Source of the DNA: Thinopyrum elongatum
Lineage: Eukaryota; Streptophyta; Magnoliopsida; Poales; Poaceae
Length of the DNA: 64,000 nt
NCBI GenBank assembly: GCA_011799875.1
Contig: CM022303.1
Coordinates: 67,263,446 to 67,327,445, forward strand
Direction of reading: 5' to 3'
The position numbers were made by a program, and so were the translations under genes. Positions 24,401 to 35,718 of this stretch are shown here, in pieces; position 1 is the stretch's first letter, and each line of letters starts with the position of its first letter. The notes beneath the pieces were generated by a model. It worked only from the letters and a program-made list of their open reading frames with translations. It had not been told where the DNA came from and made no database searches.

Positions 24401-26058
24401 GTCAGGTGCCCCTAACTACCTGAACATGGAACTTTCCCCTCCGCTTCATCTGTCCGATAATCACCCGGAGCTGGGAGAACCCTCCCGGATAATTTCCGCT
24501 CCCACTAACTTGCGTAGTACTACATTAGGGCTCCTCTCGAATAACGTGCTGCCATGCTATGCTTCTGTGATTGCATTTGTCTGCCTTTACTTATTGTTTC
24601 TTCCCCCTCTTCTCTCTCGATAGACCCCGAGACCGATGGTGACCCAATGATCGTCTACCTCGTCGAAGACCCGTTGGTGTTTGCAAAGCAACCAGGCAAG
24701 CACCCCCCTTTTGAGCATATCGATATCGCCTATTCTCCTCTCTCTTATGCTTGCATTAGAAGTTACTGCTGCTGCTGTTATCCTATTTCTGCTGCATAGC
24801 CTGTTTATCGTAACCTGCTATTGTTACCTACCTGCTTATCCTAAACTGTTTAGTATAGGTTGGGTAGATACCCATCAGAGACCCCACTTTATCCCGACTG
24901 CCCCGCTGGATTATCAGAAGACCCGATCAACGGGATCGATGACCAGGCCCCGGCACCGCACATCACTTCCCCCTTAGTTGCTCAACACTACTGGGTTACT
25001 ATCGAGTGCCGAGGGTGATACCTCGTCAGCACTTCTGATGATAACCTTGTAGGTTAGTTAATCGGTCGTGGTCAGCGAGGGTGATGCCTCCTACACCACC
25101 CCCGATAATGACGTCGTAGTGCAACTTCTCGAGTGTGGACCTCGAGGGTGATTCCTCCTTCGTTCACCTTGACGATAACATCAGGTGGAATTCCATCGAG
25201 GGTGATTCCTCAGGGTTCCCTTGGTATTAGACACATGGTTACTATGGTTACTATGACTTTACACTGAACCATGTTACTAAAGACGGGTCGGCCCTGAGGG
25301 GTACCCGTGCGAGCTTAATTGCGAGAGATGTGGAGTCGGGTGGACCTAGATGGTGCCTGAGAGCTGAACACGAGGCGTGGCCGGGCATTCTTAGCCCTTG
25401 CCGCAAGTCCTCGAGACAGGGCGACGGGGTCACATCGATCGTGAGTCTCTGCTCGTTACCGCGCGCTGCTAATCCACTAACGGTTTGGATATTTGATCCG
25501 AGGGGACTCTGGCCTAATAGCACTAACCATCACGTGGGCATAGTATGGGCGTTCTGCGTCGTATACATCAGCCGAAGCTTAATTGACGTCAGCGAGAAGC
25601 GGCACACGCTGGGTTGGACTGGGAACGCAACCGCACTTCTATTAAGGGGTTGCTAGGTCTGCTCACCGGCGGTGCACGTAACGCACAGGAGTCCCCGGGG
25701 CGAAGGCCCAAGAACCCTGGGCGCATAGGTTAGTCCGGCGTGCTGACCTCTCTGTTAAGTATTCGGTCGGGTTGCGGCGTATCGTTTGGCCGAGGCCGGG
25801 CATGACCCAGTAAAGTATGTCCGGCCGGAGTTAATCGAGCGTAGTGGGTAAGTTGGTGCACCCCTGTAGGGAAGAAAACATCTATCGATAGCCTATCCTA
25901 CGGTAACGGACACTCTGAGTTGTATCCCGATCGGTACAACTAGAACTGGATACGTGAGATGATAACTGGATAATATGGCTCTGGGATTGCTTTCTCGCAC
26001 GGAGTCGAGGAAGAATCTCTGGGCGAGGTTGATGATACTACTGTTACTTTACATTATG
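21468..26058 (+). repeat. 3' LTR of the non-autonomous Gypsy element, interrupted and 3'-truncated
   Basis: Begins TGTAACATCCCC. A 1081 bp inverted-repeat element interrupts it at 21725-22805. Without that insert, and adding the missing tail seen in the 5' LTR (about 630 bp), it would be about 4.1 kb, the same as the coding element's LTR. A GC-rich block lies at 23030-24000. The segment near 24618-24700 is open but unassigned. Confidence 0.85.
21725..22805. mobile_element. Mutator-like non-autonomous DNA transposon with ~180 bp TIRs
   Basis: Inverted repeats run from GAGAGAATTCCTTATTTGAC at the left to its complement at 22805. They remain alignable for about 180 bases (to about 21903 and from about 22627). 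Inside are repeated TTATTTGACACT and CCCTATATGACA blocks. The middle (21905-22620) has no transposase; it includes a GC-rich stretch (22140-22310). A clean 9 bp target duplication was not found, so Mutator affiliation rests on TIR length only. Confidence 0.75.
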
Positions 26059-26495
26059 TTGATCAAGCATTTGAACAATGTTGTGTATAGAAATATGTTG
26101 ACCATGCATTTAAAAAATGAAAAAAATTGTTAAGCATGTATATAAAAAATGTTAATCAAGCATTTGAAAAAATGTTGAATAAGTAGTTACAAATGTTAAT
26201 CAAGCATTTGAAAAATGTTAAACATGTATAGAAAAAATATTGACTCTCTATTAGAAAAATGTTAATATTGTATTTAGAAAATGTTAATCAAGCATTTGAA
26301 AAAAATGTTAGATATGTATTAAAAAATGTTGTTGACATATAAACAATATAGAATAACAACCAAAAGAACAAAGAAATCCAAAAAAAGAAACAAAATAAAA
26401 ATAAATAAGAAAAAAGGAACTAAATGCAAAAAAGAATAAAAATGGAGAAGAAACAAAAGAAAACGAAAAAATGTATAAACTAGGGTTTAAAGTTC
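26059..26495. repeat. AT-rich degenerate array (AATGTTAATCAAGCATTTG units)
   Basis: From 26059 to 26340 the motif AAAAATGTTAATCAAGCATT recurs with variable spacing. It is followed by an A-rich tract (26341-26480). No gene is seen. It abuts the truncated LTR, so this is a break junction. Confidence 0.7.
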
Positions 26496-27468
26496 TGTCA
26501 CTCTCGCAACCCATCATCTACTTACTACTTCCCAATGCCTTCTCCTAGACCCAAACATGATGAAGTGTCATGTAGTCGACGTTCACAGGAAACCACAAGA
26601 GGAAGAACAACATACACATCATTAAAATATTGAACGAATACTAACTTCACATGATTACTTATAACAAGACTTTTCTCATGTCCTCAAGAACAAACGGGAC
26701 TATTCACAAATCATATTCATATTCAATATTAGAGGGGATAAATATATAATTAAGGATCTGTATATATGATCTTCCACCAAATAAACCAACTAGCATCAAC
26801 TACAAGATGTAATCAACAGTACTAGCAACACACAGGTATCAATCTGAGGTTTCGAGACAAAGATTGAATACAGGAGATGAACTAGGGTTTGAGATGAGAT
26901 AGTGCTGGTGAAGATGTTGATGGAGATAAGTCCTCCCATGATGAGAGGAACGTTGGTGATTTCGATGACTTCAATTTTCCCCTCCCAGAGGGAAGTATCC
27001 CTGGCGGAATTGCTCCGTCGGAGAGGAAAAGTGCTCCTGCTCAGGTTCCTCCTCGAGACGGTGGCGCTTCATCCCGAAAGCATTCTCTTATTTTTTTTAG
27101 GGCAAATAGCTTCATATATAAGAAGGAGGGCACCAGAGGGGTTCTATGGTACCCACAAGGCATCAGGGTGCGCCCCCTTGCCTTGTGGGCCCATGGTTTC
27201 TCCTTTCCAGCACTTCTTTCTTCTAGTATTTTTTATATATTGGAAAATAATTCTCCATACAATTTCAGGTCATTTGGAGCTTCGGAGGATAATTTTCTCT
27301 GTTGTAGCTCTTTTGAGTCCAGAATTTCAGCTGCCGGCAATCTCCCTCTTCATGTATATCTTGCATATTAAGAGGGAAAATGCATTAGAATTGCATCATA
27401 AAGTAAAACATTGATAAAAAACATTATAAATAATAGTAGGAAAACATGATGCAAAAATGGACATATCA
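26496..27468 (-). repeat. LTR fragment or solo LTR of another retrotransposon family
   Basis: On the minus strand it begins TGATATGTCCATTTTTGC at 27468, an LTR-like start, and includes the sequence around CTAGGGTTTGAGATGAG that I recognise as a common Triticeae LTR. The right flank CAGGG (27469-27473) has no matching copy at the left, so the left limit (TGTCACTCTCGC at 26496) is tentative or truncated. The 170-codon frame at 26902-27414 is unlikely to be a gene. Confidence 0.5.
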
Positions 27469-27742
27469 CAGGGCGATTGCGCCGCATGAGGACATGGCAG
27501 AGCAGGTGGCGCTGCTCGAGTCCTACCGCCCCACCTGCGAGATCCGTCTCGAACGTTGGCGGTACCACTAGCGTCAGGCGGAACTGGAGGCCGCCAACAA
27601 GGAGTTCAACGAGGTGGCGAACAAGGTGTGGGGCAAGAGCGACGACGAGGAGGACATCGCCGACTCCGCCAAGGCCGCTCCCTGCCGCCCTGACCACGAA
27701 GCCGACACGTCCGTGGGCACCGCCAGCAGCGAGGAAGAGTAG
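27469..27742 (+). pseudogene. Broken gene fragment, acidic protein of unknown function
   Basis: GC-rich coding-like sequence. One frame reads M-A-E-Q-V-A-L-L-E-S-Y-R-P, then a TAG, then R-Q-A-E-L-E-A-A-N-K-E-F-N-E and ends in an acidic stretch D-D-E-E-D-I-A-D and A-S-S-E-E-E before a TAG at 27740-27742. It looks like the 3' end of a protein with a charged helical region. I do not recognise the family. It may be cargo of a transposon whose other end is at 39926-40261. Confidence 0.55.
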
Positions 27743-28239
27743 TGCATGATAGGTCACCGCCGCTCGGGTCCTAGGAAGGTCACCGCTCTTCCCCTCTGCC
27801 TTGAGCCAAGTTTGGCGGGCTGATAATAGTCGGTCAATAAGCTGCTGAAAGGACATTGCTCCCTTAGGGATTTTGGTAATTCATGTCAACATACATGTTG
27901 TTGGACTAATTCTTTCATCTAGTATATTTCAGAAAAGTTCAACATTGGCATGGCAAAGATGTGAGGATGTGGACCCTTCAAAGTGCTAAGGACATGATTT
28001 GGTAAAATCTTCAAGACACTACATTTTTAGTTAAGTGATTCAATATCACATTGAGTCCATAGGAAAACCGATACATCCATTTTGCATCATGTTTTTCTAC
28101 TGTTATCTATAATGTTTTTGATCAATATAATACTTTGTGGAGCAATTCTAATGCCTTTTCTCTCTTAATTTGCAAGATTTACATGAAGAGAGAGATTTGG
28201 CCCCAATTTTTTTGACTAATTATTTTGGTAAATTATTTT

Positions 28240-30387
28240 TGTAGGGTAACACAGCAGAAAACAAAATTTTTCCGACCTACGCACTATCCCAGGAACACTA
28301 TGGAGACTGCATACAAGGTTTGATCATTTTCGTTACCGACTCGTAGCGCAGCGGAAGTAGAGTCGATGACGATCGTCGGTGCAGATCCCCGCAGCTAGGA
28401 TTTACAACCTCCCAACCGCGAGGATGTACTCCCTCATCTGCCCCTCGAACAGCCCTTCGGGAGGCGGTCGGACAGTCCCTCGGACGGTGTCACGGACAGC
28501 CCTTCGGGAGGACCCTCGAAACTCGGACGGTTACTCGGACAGCCCTTCGGGAGGACACTCGAACAGCCCCTCGGGCAAAAGGACGAAACTACGACCTCTC
28601 TACAGAGTTGCACACATACGGTGTCATCTATCCGGCAGGGCTTCGCCGTCCAGAACTAGTTCCCACCGGAACCCAGACAGCCTTTCGGCACTACGAAACT
28701 ATTTCGTGGGAGGGAGAAAGAATGCCAGATCATGCATGGCTTGTGTGAGAGAGTTGGAGTGGAGTTGGAGAGCACCTCTCCTCCTCCTTATATAGTGGTG
28801 GAAGGGGTGGAGGGGGCTGAAATTCAGCCCACTAAACATGCACCCACCAAACAAGGAAAACATGTTCCCACCAAACATGGAGAAAACATGTTCCCTTGTC
28901 CATGGTGTTCCCCCAAGGGGCCCCACCTTCCTCCCAACACTCTCCACCATTTGTGGGGGCTGCCCCCCACCATGGGGGGCCCCCCAATATTTTGTCCAGC
29001 CACAAGGGGCTGCCCCCTAAAGGGGGCGCCCCCAAAAACAGCCCAAAAACAGCCCCCATGATCCGTGGGATCTTGTCCCCTCACGCTGGGACAAGATGTT
29101 TTCCGCGACTATTATTTATAAAAAATTCCGGAAGGTCCCAGAGCATTTCCGGCACCCTCTAAAATTATCTGGACATGCTCTGGAACATTTCCAGTATGGT
29201 GGTTTAATTTAAAACCATCTTTGTTTACCCGGTAAACAACTCCGGCAGCTCCGAAACTTTTTTTCGGTTTTTTCTCCAGAAATTACCAGACCAATCTGGC
29301 AACCTCCAAAACATTCCCGGTGCTTGCCGAAACCTTTTTGGATCAATGGTTTTATCCGAAACAACTTTTCGGTTTTGCCGAAACTTTTTCGGTGTTCTCT
29401 CCGGAACTTTTCCGTTGTCTCTGAAACTTTTCCAGTGACTTTCTCTCGGACTCCTTGTCTAGTATTCAGCAGATAGATGACCCTTAAGCGTGTGACCCTA
29501 TAGGTTCGGTGAAGTATAGACATGACCGGAACACTTTCCGATCAATGATCAGCATCGGAGCCGTGGACACCCATATTGACCCCTATACCCACACGAATGA
29601 ATATTCGAGTGAACCTCCAGTTGCCGTGTGCTATTCCTGTTGCTTCGCAATATGTTACAAATACCCGAGGTGAGACATGTTGGCATTCCCGTGGATCAAC
29701 AGCTTGTCCACTATGCTAGTTACCTCGTTACCGGTATTGTTCTCTTTTCTCGTTACCGTGTTCCAGCATCCCTATGATCAAATCACATTGTGTCTGGCCA
29801 GACGATGATGGATACCATAACATCGAGAGGGCCCAGAGATATCTCTCCATCGCCGGAGGAGCAAATCCCAATCTTGAGCTATCAAGTTACTTGACACACT
29901 TTTCCATGAACCCGTAAGCCGCCGTAATAGCCACCCATTTACGGATGACGTTTAACAAACCCCAAAGTTCATGAAGCAAGCATGAAGAAACTCGATACTC
30001 TCATGGTCTAAGGAATCATGCAAACGTTAACCATCTCTGTGTTATTAACCATTAACTTGTGACGAATGTAACTCATAGCATAACATCAATTCGGGTCGAT
30101 TCAACACAAATGTTCTTCTAACATTGTGCCCTCAAAGTTGCTGGCATAGACATGCCCATGATCAGGAAAACATAACCATCATGCAACACTTGAGCTAGTC
30201 TTAGAGGCCAGACTAGGAATACATTTTATCATTTATTATTCCACACGTGCATATGAGTCTTCCTCCGAGCCTCGTTTTATTTGTAGACTCGAGAACCATA
30301 GCAGTTATAGCATGGAACATAAACCTAATTATGAACAGGGAGATAATCAATAACATTTATTATTGCCTCTAGGGCATATCTCCTATA
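28240..30387 (-). repeat. 3' LTR of the Copia element
   Basis: Plus-strand TGTAGGGTAACACAGC to TCTCCTATA. The terminal CA has become TA by one transition (compare 37875-37879, CTACA). It contains a GC-rich hairpin-prone stretch (28910-29080) and repeated CAGCCCTTCGGGAGG units. Confidence 0.93.
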
Positions 30388-30400
30388 GACTCCCACTTGC
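30388..30400 (-). promoter_or_regulatory. Polypurine tract of the Copia element
   Basis: Minus strand reads CAAGTGGGAGTC just before the LTR, the same as in the copy at 5608-5618. Confidence 0.75.
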
Positions 30401-30681
30401 ACTAGAGTCAATAATCTAGTCAATGCTAATGCACTTTACACCTATGGCACACTGGAGTAAATATGCTTCGCTTGTGGTATAGCCTGAATGTCCAACGGAT
30501 CTGACGACTTCAGCTCCGTGTGTATCTTTGCATATCCTTGCGTTTTCACGCTTTCACAAAATTCATATTTTGTGTGGAGTTGGCTTGGTATGTATGCGAA
30601 TCACAGGTCGAACCTGGATTCCTCAGACTGAGTTATGGAGCAACTACTTGCAGTAGTGTCCCATTGACAAAAGCCATCTTG

Positions 30682-32400
30682 GAACCATACTAAGTTCATG
30701 AATGAACTATATGATTCAACATCTTCTTTGTCACTTTAAAGGCGGCAACATACTTCGCCTCTGTTATAGAATTCGCCACAGTAACTTGTTTGGAACATTT
30801 TCCAACTAACTGTGCCACCACATTGTGTGTTACACAAAACCCTTAATTTAAATTGAAAATCGCTTGGAGCATGGATGAAGACTGTATCGATGTAACCTTT
30901 TACAACGAACTCTTCATGATCTCCGCTTGCGAGAAAACATGTCATCAGTGCTACTATAGTACTCAATGACCCTTTGTCCCATGATCAGTACTTTTGATCA
31001 CCTTGGTATCCATACTCGCAACACCTTGGGAGTATTGGACATATCTAGTTGTTTTACATACCATGGAATACATGATTAATCCAAACATGAAGGTGTGTGG
31101 AATCTCCATCATGTATTTTACTCATCAGTGTTTTGAGACACCGAGTCTTGTAAAAACTCTTTCCATGTGACTTTGGCAAGAATCACTCCTTGGTGTTTTA
31201 AATGCTAAAAGGTTTTAGTACCTTGTCAATATGTATTCATTTCTTAGCCCCATTAGGTAAATCTATCTCCATAGATCATCATGCCTAATATTGAGGCTAT
31301 TTAGCCTAAGCACTTCATCAAAAAACTATTTTCAAACGAAGTCCTAATTCGTGTCAAGAAATTTATTTCCAATTACCAATGTGTCAAGCACACAAGGTTT
31401 TTAGAAATATTATTATGCTCCCACTTACTTTCTTGAATTACAAGCATCTTCGTTACCCATTGATGAAGTCAAACCCCTTTGACCATTTCATCAAAACACG
31501 AAGATTCCGACTCCATTTTGCTCTCTTCTGTCCATCGCTGGAACTCTGAAGTTTGCATACCTACTAGCATCCTCTGGATCGACAAATTACTTTGGACTGT
31601 ATCACATACAAGTCCTAGGTTTTATTTCCATCAGATGGAAATCCTTTTGTCATCCATGTTTCATATCTCATGATTGAAATATGTATTAATTGCTAGTTCA
31701 ACCCGAACCGACTTTAAGCATCCCTACGGTGAGACAATCTCATCGTAGTCAACTCTTTGAACTTGTTATTGCAACAAGTCGAGCTTTATGGATAAAACAT
31801 TTTTATTCGTATCAGTTTTAAGTTCCATAAATATTCGTTAGACTCTAAGTCTTCTGAAAGGTGTATCAAGGTTTTAATCTTGAATCACTTATGTGGAAAC
31901 TAACTCGGGTTGCATTGGCATTTAGCCAATTCCGGAGTCAGGGCCCATCAACGCTTCCTTGTGTATCGTAGGTATATTGTTGTCTAACAACAATATCTCG
32001 TTTGCGCACCTGAGAGGTTTGCACGAGCCTTGCCTACGTGGTTCAGCTGCAAGTTCGACCGAAGTCCATACATTTTATTGTAGAGACTTCCGTATCAGTC
32101 GCAGTAGGAAACTCTGGAATTACTTCCAAGGTCTCTTTCCTTTGACCTGATGACGAAGATACTGGTTATCTCGTCGAGTTGCATTGTCCTCCCACTCACC
32201 TTTTGTAAGAACTATTCTCTTTAAAGGCATACCGTTTTGTGACGAAAACCTTTGCCTCGGTATAGTGGTGGGGGAATACCCAATGACTTGGGATAACCTA
32301 CAAAGTAGCACTTGTCTGATTTGGAATAGGTTTGTAACCTTTTACACAAGCCCCATATTCCAAATGTTAAGAAAAGATATAACATGGTTGGGCGTACCAT
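30682..32400 (-). pseudogene. Decayed Copia pol (RNase H and integrase end)
   Basis: The longest open piece, 30736-30966, includes KGYIDTVF and G-G-T-V-S-W-K, part of the RT/RNase H region. An extra A next to S-W-K shifts the frame. Near 32150-32330 the minus strand shows C-Y-F-V-G-Y-P-K then V-F-V-T-K-R, the C-terminal integrase block of Copia proteins, in different frames. Multiple stops and frameshifts lie between. Non-functional. Confidence 0.7.
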
Positions 32401-35400
32401 ACCATTGCGTCATTTCAACAGACCTGATGAAGCTCTTTTCAGTGTAAAAGCCGCAGTCTCTAAAGCATCACTTTTAAAAGGGATAATGCCAAATTTATTT
32501 ATGTCATCTTTGATCTCACCATATCATAAATGCTTCGATTACATCTTCACGGACTTTCCACTTGCAGTGGTGTTCCGGGAGGTGCAAGTTATGAAACCCC
32601 TTTCACAACTCATCAGACATTCGCTAAACTTGTAACTCAAATATTTCTTTCTGCAATCGAATTGTAGAAACATAATTTTCTTGTTACAATAACTTCTACT
32701 TCATATTTGAAAACCTTTCAAATGATTTCAAAAGATCCAGACTTACGTCTCATCAAGTAAATATCCACATATCTACTTGAGTCATTTCTGAAGATAGATA
32801 AATCCACTACTTGCAACAACCTTTATCGGACTACACACATCAAATGTATGATCACCAATAAGTTTGTTATCAATTCCTTATGGCCTGTGAACGGTATTTC
32901 AGTCACTTCTCTTTTCGGAGGAAATTTGCAAGTGTCAGATGATTCAAAATCAAACGACTTCAAAATCCATCATAATGGAATTTATCCATGCGGGTTTCTC
33001 CAATGTGACCAAATGCAGTGCCACACTTGTGTGGTATTCTTTTAGTCTTGCGACATTTAGCGTCAGTGTTATGGATGTATCATATTACCATCAATATTCA
33101 TAACATACATCCCATCTAGGATGGAAGCATGGCCCTTCATGTTATTCATAATACTGAACAACAATTGTTGTTTTTATGAACAACTCTTTTGCAACAAACA
33201 TTGTGCAATGGGCTAGAGTGTATGAAACTCTAAAATGAATTATGAAAGTAAACCCAGAGGTAATGTATTATTATCAATATTCATAACATACATCTCATTC
33301 ATAATGAGAGTATGGCCCTTATGTTATTCATAACATCGAACATCAAAAGTTCTCTTATAAACAACCTTCTTGCAAGATACCTTATGCAATGGGCTAGAGT
33401 TTGTGAAACTCCAACTGAATTATAAAAATAAATACAGACGGTAATACACCGATGGAAGGTATAGTAACATTTACTATGTTCCCTGTGTATACCTAAAACT
33501 CATTTCTGGCTAGTCTTTCAGGCCATAGTAGTTCTTACATCGAGTTGCAACAGAATGCAATCGAGTGGGTATCTTTGTGATTAACTCACAATACCCAAAA
33601 ATTAGTGATTAACATGTTTAACCATAATTCCCAAGAACTATATTTTTGACCAGCCTTCTATACATCAAAAACTTGTATGACATTCATACATGAGCTGGAT
33701 ATTCCAGTCTTCTTTCCTTTTTGCTATTATACTTCTAACAGTTTAACTTTTAGTATTTCTCCTACTCTCAGAAGAAGCACCGAACTTAAGAGTGGCGTTA
33801 GCCCCAGACTTCCTAGGTGTGTAAGTCACACTAACATCCTTCGGACACTTCCTTTCTCTTTAAGTTGTTGTTTTATTCACCTTTCATCATATGACAGGCG
33901 TTCTTCTGGATCCCTCTCTTATCAGTCTAATGCATAGTAAACTCCTTTACTAATAGTTTGCAAACAAACATTGCTTTGGATATCTCATATCTTTTAGCCT
34001 TTGTCTGTCTCTGAAAATGATTTTCAGATTCCATGAATATCACATAACTATCTAAACTTTCGAAGTTCAGGTCTCATGGAAGCAAATGTATTGCACTTGA
34101 CTGAAATGGAATTCTAGCTTTTGGATTAAAGGACGAGAGTCACATGATCCATAGCATAAGCGAGAGAATACCAAAGTATGTGATAGGACAAAGTCCTTCT
34201 CGGCACTCTTGAGGACAATCCTCACATTACGTTACCAACCGTAAAGTTTTAACCAGATATTTAACAGCTATTCAATTTTAAATAGGGAAGGTGGAAATGC
34301 GAGCCATTATTCTACAACTATTATGCATATAACACTTAGACAGTGTCCACAACTAATTGCACTGAGAATTAAACAAGTTAATTCAACAGTGCGCTCCCAC
34401 TCAAATCAATATCTCTCATAATTGATTGTGAGTGATTCAAGACCCGCATTTCCATTCAACGCCATTGAACGAGATGAACACTGATGGCGCGAACTTCAAT
34501 CGGTAGGCAAACTTGCCGATCACATCTCTATGTGACTCTTGTTCATCTTTCGATGGGCGTGTTCCGAGCTCAGGGAGATCCTTCCAGAATGTCAAGACAA
34601 CCAAGTGATCTCGCTGCGAGGTCTCAACTCACCCGCCTCACACATCCCTAATCGTTCGCACCCAGGGAGATCATGCGATGCCCCGAAAAGTTAGGTGCCG
34701 TGACGGTGCTACACTTGGGAGAACACTAACTACTTGATATTTTGTGAGAGATCACCCTAATAAAAAGCGACTACCGCGCAATCAAGAAGGGTGCATCATA
34801 AGGGATAAACATCTCAGGCAATTCATAATAGCATGATATGGTATAGCCCTTTCTGACGGAGAAGTCTTGTATTTCTTCGTCTTCGGCATTCGCGTCGGTG
34901 TTTACCTTTGCGAAGATTGCCACCACCTTGTCGACGCACCAGATAATATTGCTATCTCTATAGCTAATAAAATAATGCATTACAACAAGGTTGACACACA
35001 AGTCATTTAAAGTGCAATCATATGGCTCCAGCCATCATGCCAAATCATGACACGCAGGTCATGTTAATCAATTTACATCATATAGTCATCTCATACATAA
35101 TCAAATTATTATGAGCACTGCTATACCACATCATATGCACATGCAAACCCTCCTGCAAAACCAAGTTAGACGCCTCTAATCGGTTCATGCAAAAACTTGT
35201 TTTACGTGGCTTCTAAGGTTTCGAAACAAACCGAAGCTACCAACGTCCATCATAAAGTATGATAATTCAAGTCGCTAGATTTACTTTCCAGGGTATATGA
35301 AAACCGAGATAATAAAATCTCGAGCCCCATACTAAACTTCGTCATACGCATGACCCCCATGCAGATCATATCTACATTGCCCTTTCGTCTGCAAAACATC

Positions 35401-35703
35401 CATCTTTCTTTAACTAAAGTGGAACCCAAAGAACTGTTAGCACTTCGTTGATCTGTCAATCAGCATACTCAGGAGCGGCATGAAAGGATCGCGGATTGCC
35501 AGAACTTTGTGAGATTCCACAATGCTGTCAAGATCAGGACTACGCAAATTCAAGGGAAGTAACAAGAACATCGGGTAACAGATTTCATCTGCTACCCGCA
35601 CAAATAATTTTCAGTAATAGAACTCATCTACTACCTAATTATATTGTGCAACACCCATACATCTCATGTATTCTAGATCGCAACCTACATCTACGCATAG
35701 CAC
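32401..35703 (-). other. Unassigned interior of the Copia element
   Basis: This should hold gag, protease, integrase N-terminus and leader, but I find no convincing motif and no frame over about 90 codons. It contains two similar 140-150 bp blocks (near 33090-33230 and 33280-33420, both with CATAACATACATC and GCAATGGGCTAGAGT), an internal tandem duplication. Confidence 0.6.
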
Positions 35704-35717
35704 GGCTCATGATGCCA
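35704..35717 (-). promoter_or_regulatory. Primer binding site of the Copia element
   Basis: Minus strand TGGCATCATGAGCC lies against the LTR. It differs from the initiator tRNA-Met complement TGGTATCAGAGC by one substitution and one inserted base. Confidence 0.65.
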
Positions 35718-35718
35718 C

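Larger units (their letters stand above)
17385..26058 (+). mobile_element. Non-autonomous Gypsy element (no gag-pol), truncated at both LTRs
   Basis: Partial 5' LTR, primer site, a 3 kb interior, polypurine tract and a 3' LTR. LTR end, primer site, leader and polypurine tract resemble the coding element at 1-16201, but the interior shows no gag, RT or integrase in any frame. The 5' LTR starts mid-LTR at 17385 and the 3' LTR stops at about 26058, where homology to the 5' LTR ends after TTTACATTATG. Confidence 0.85.

Noticed and set aside
28379..29084. 138-codon and other frames, repeated at 35858-36565
   Set aside because: They lie in Copia LTRs and are conserved only because the two LTRs are near-identical.
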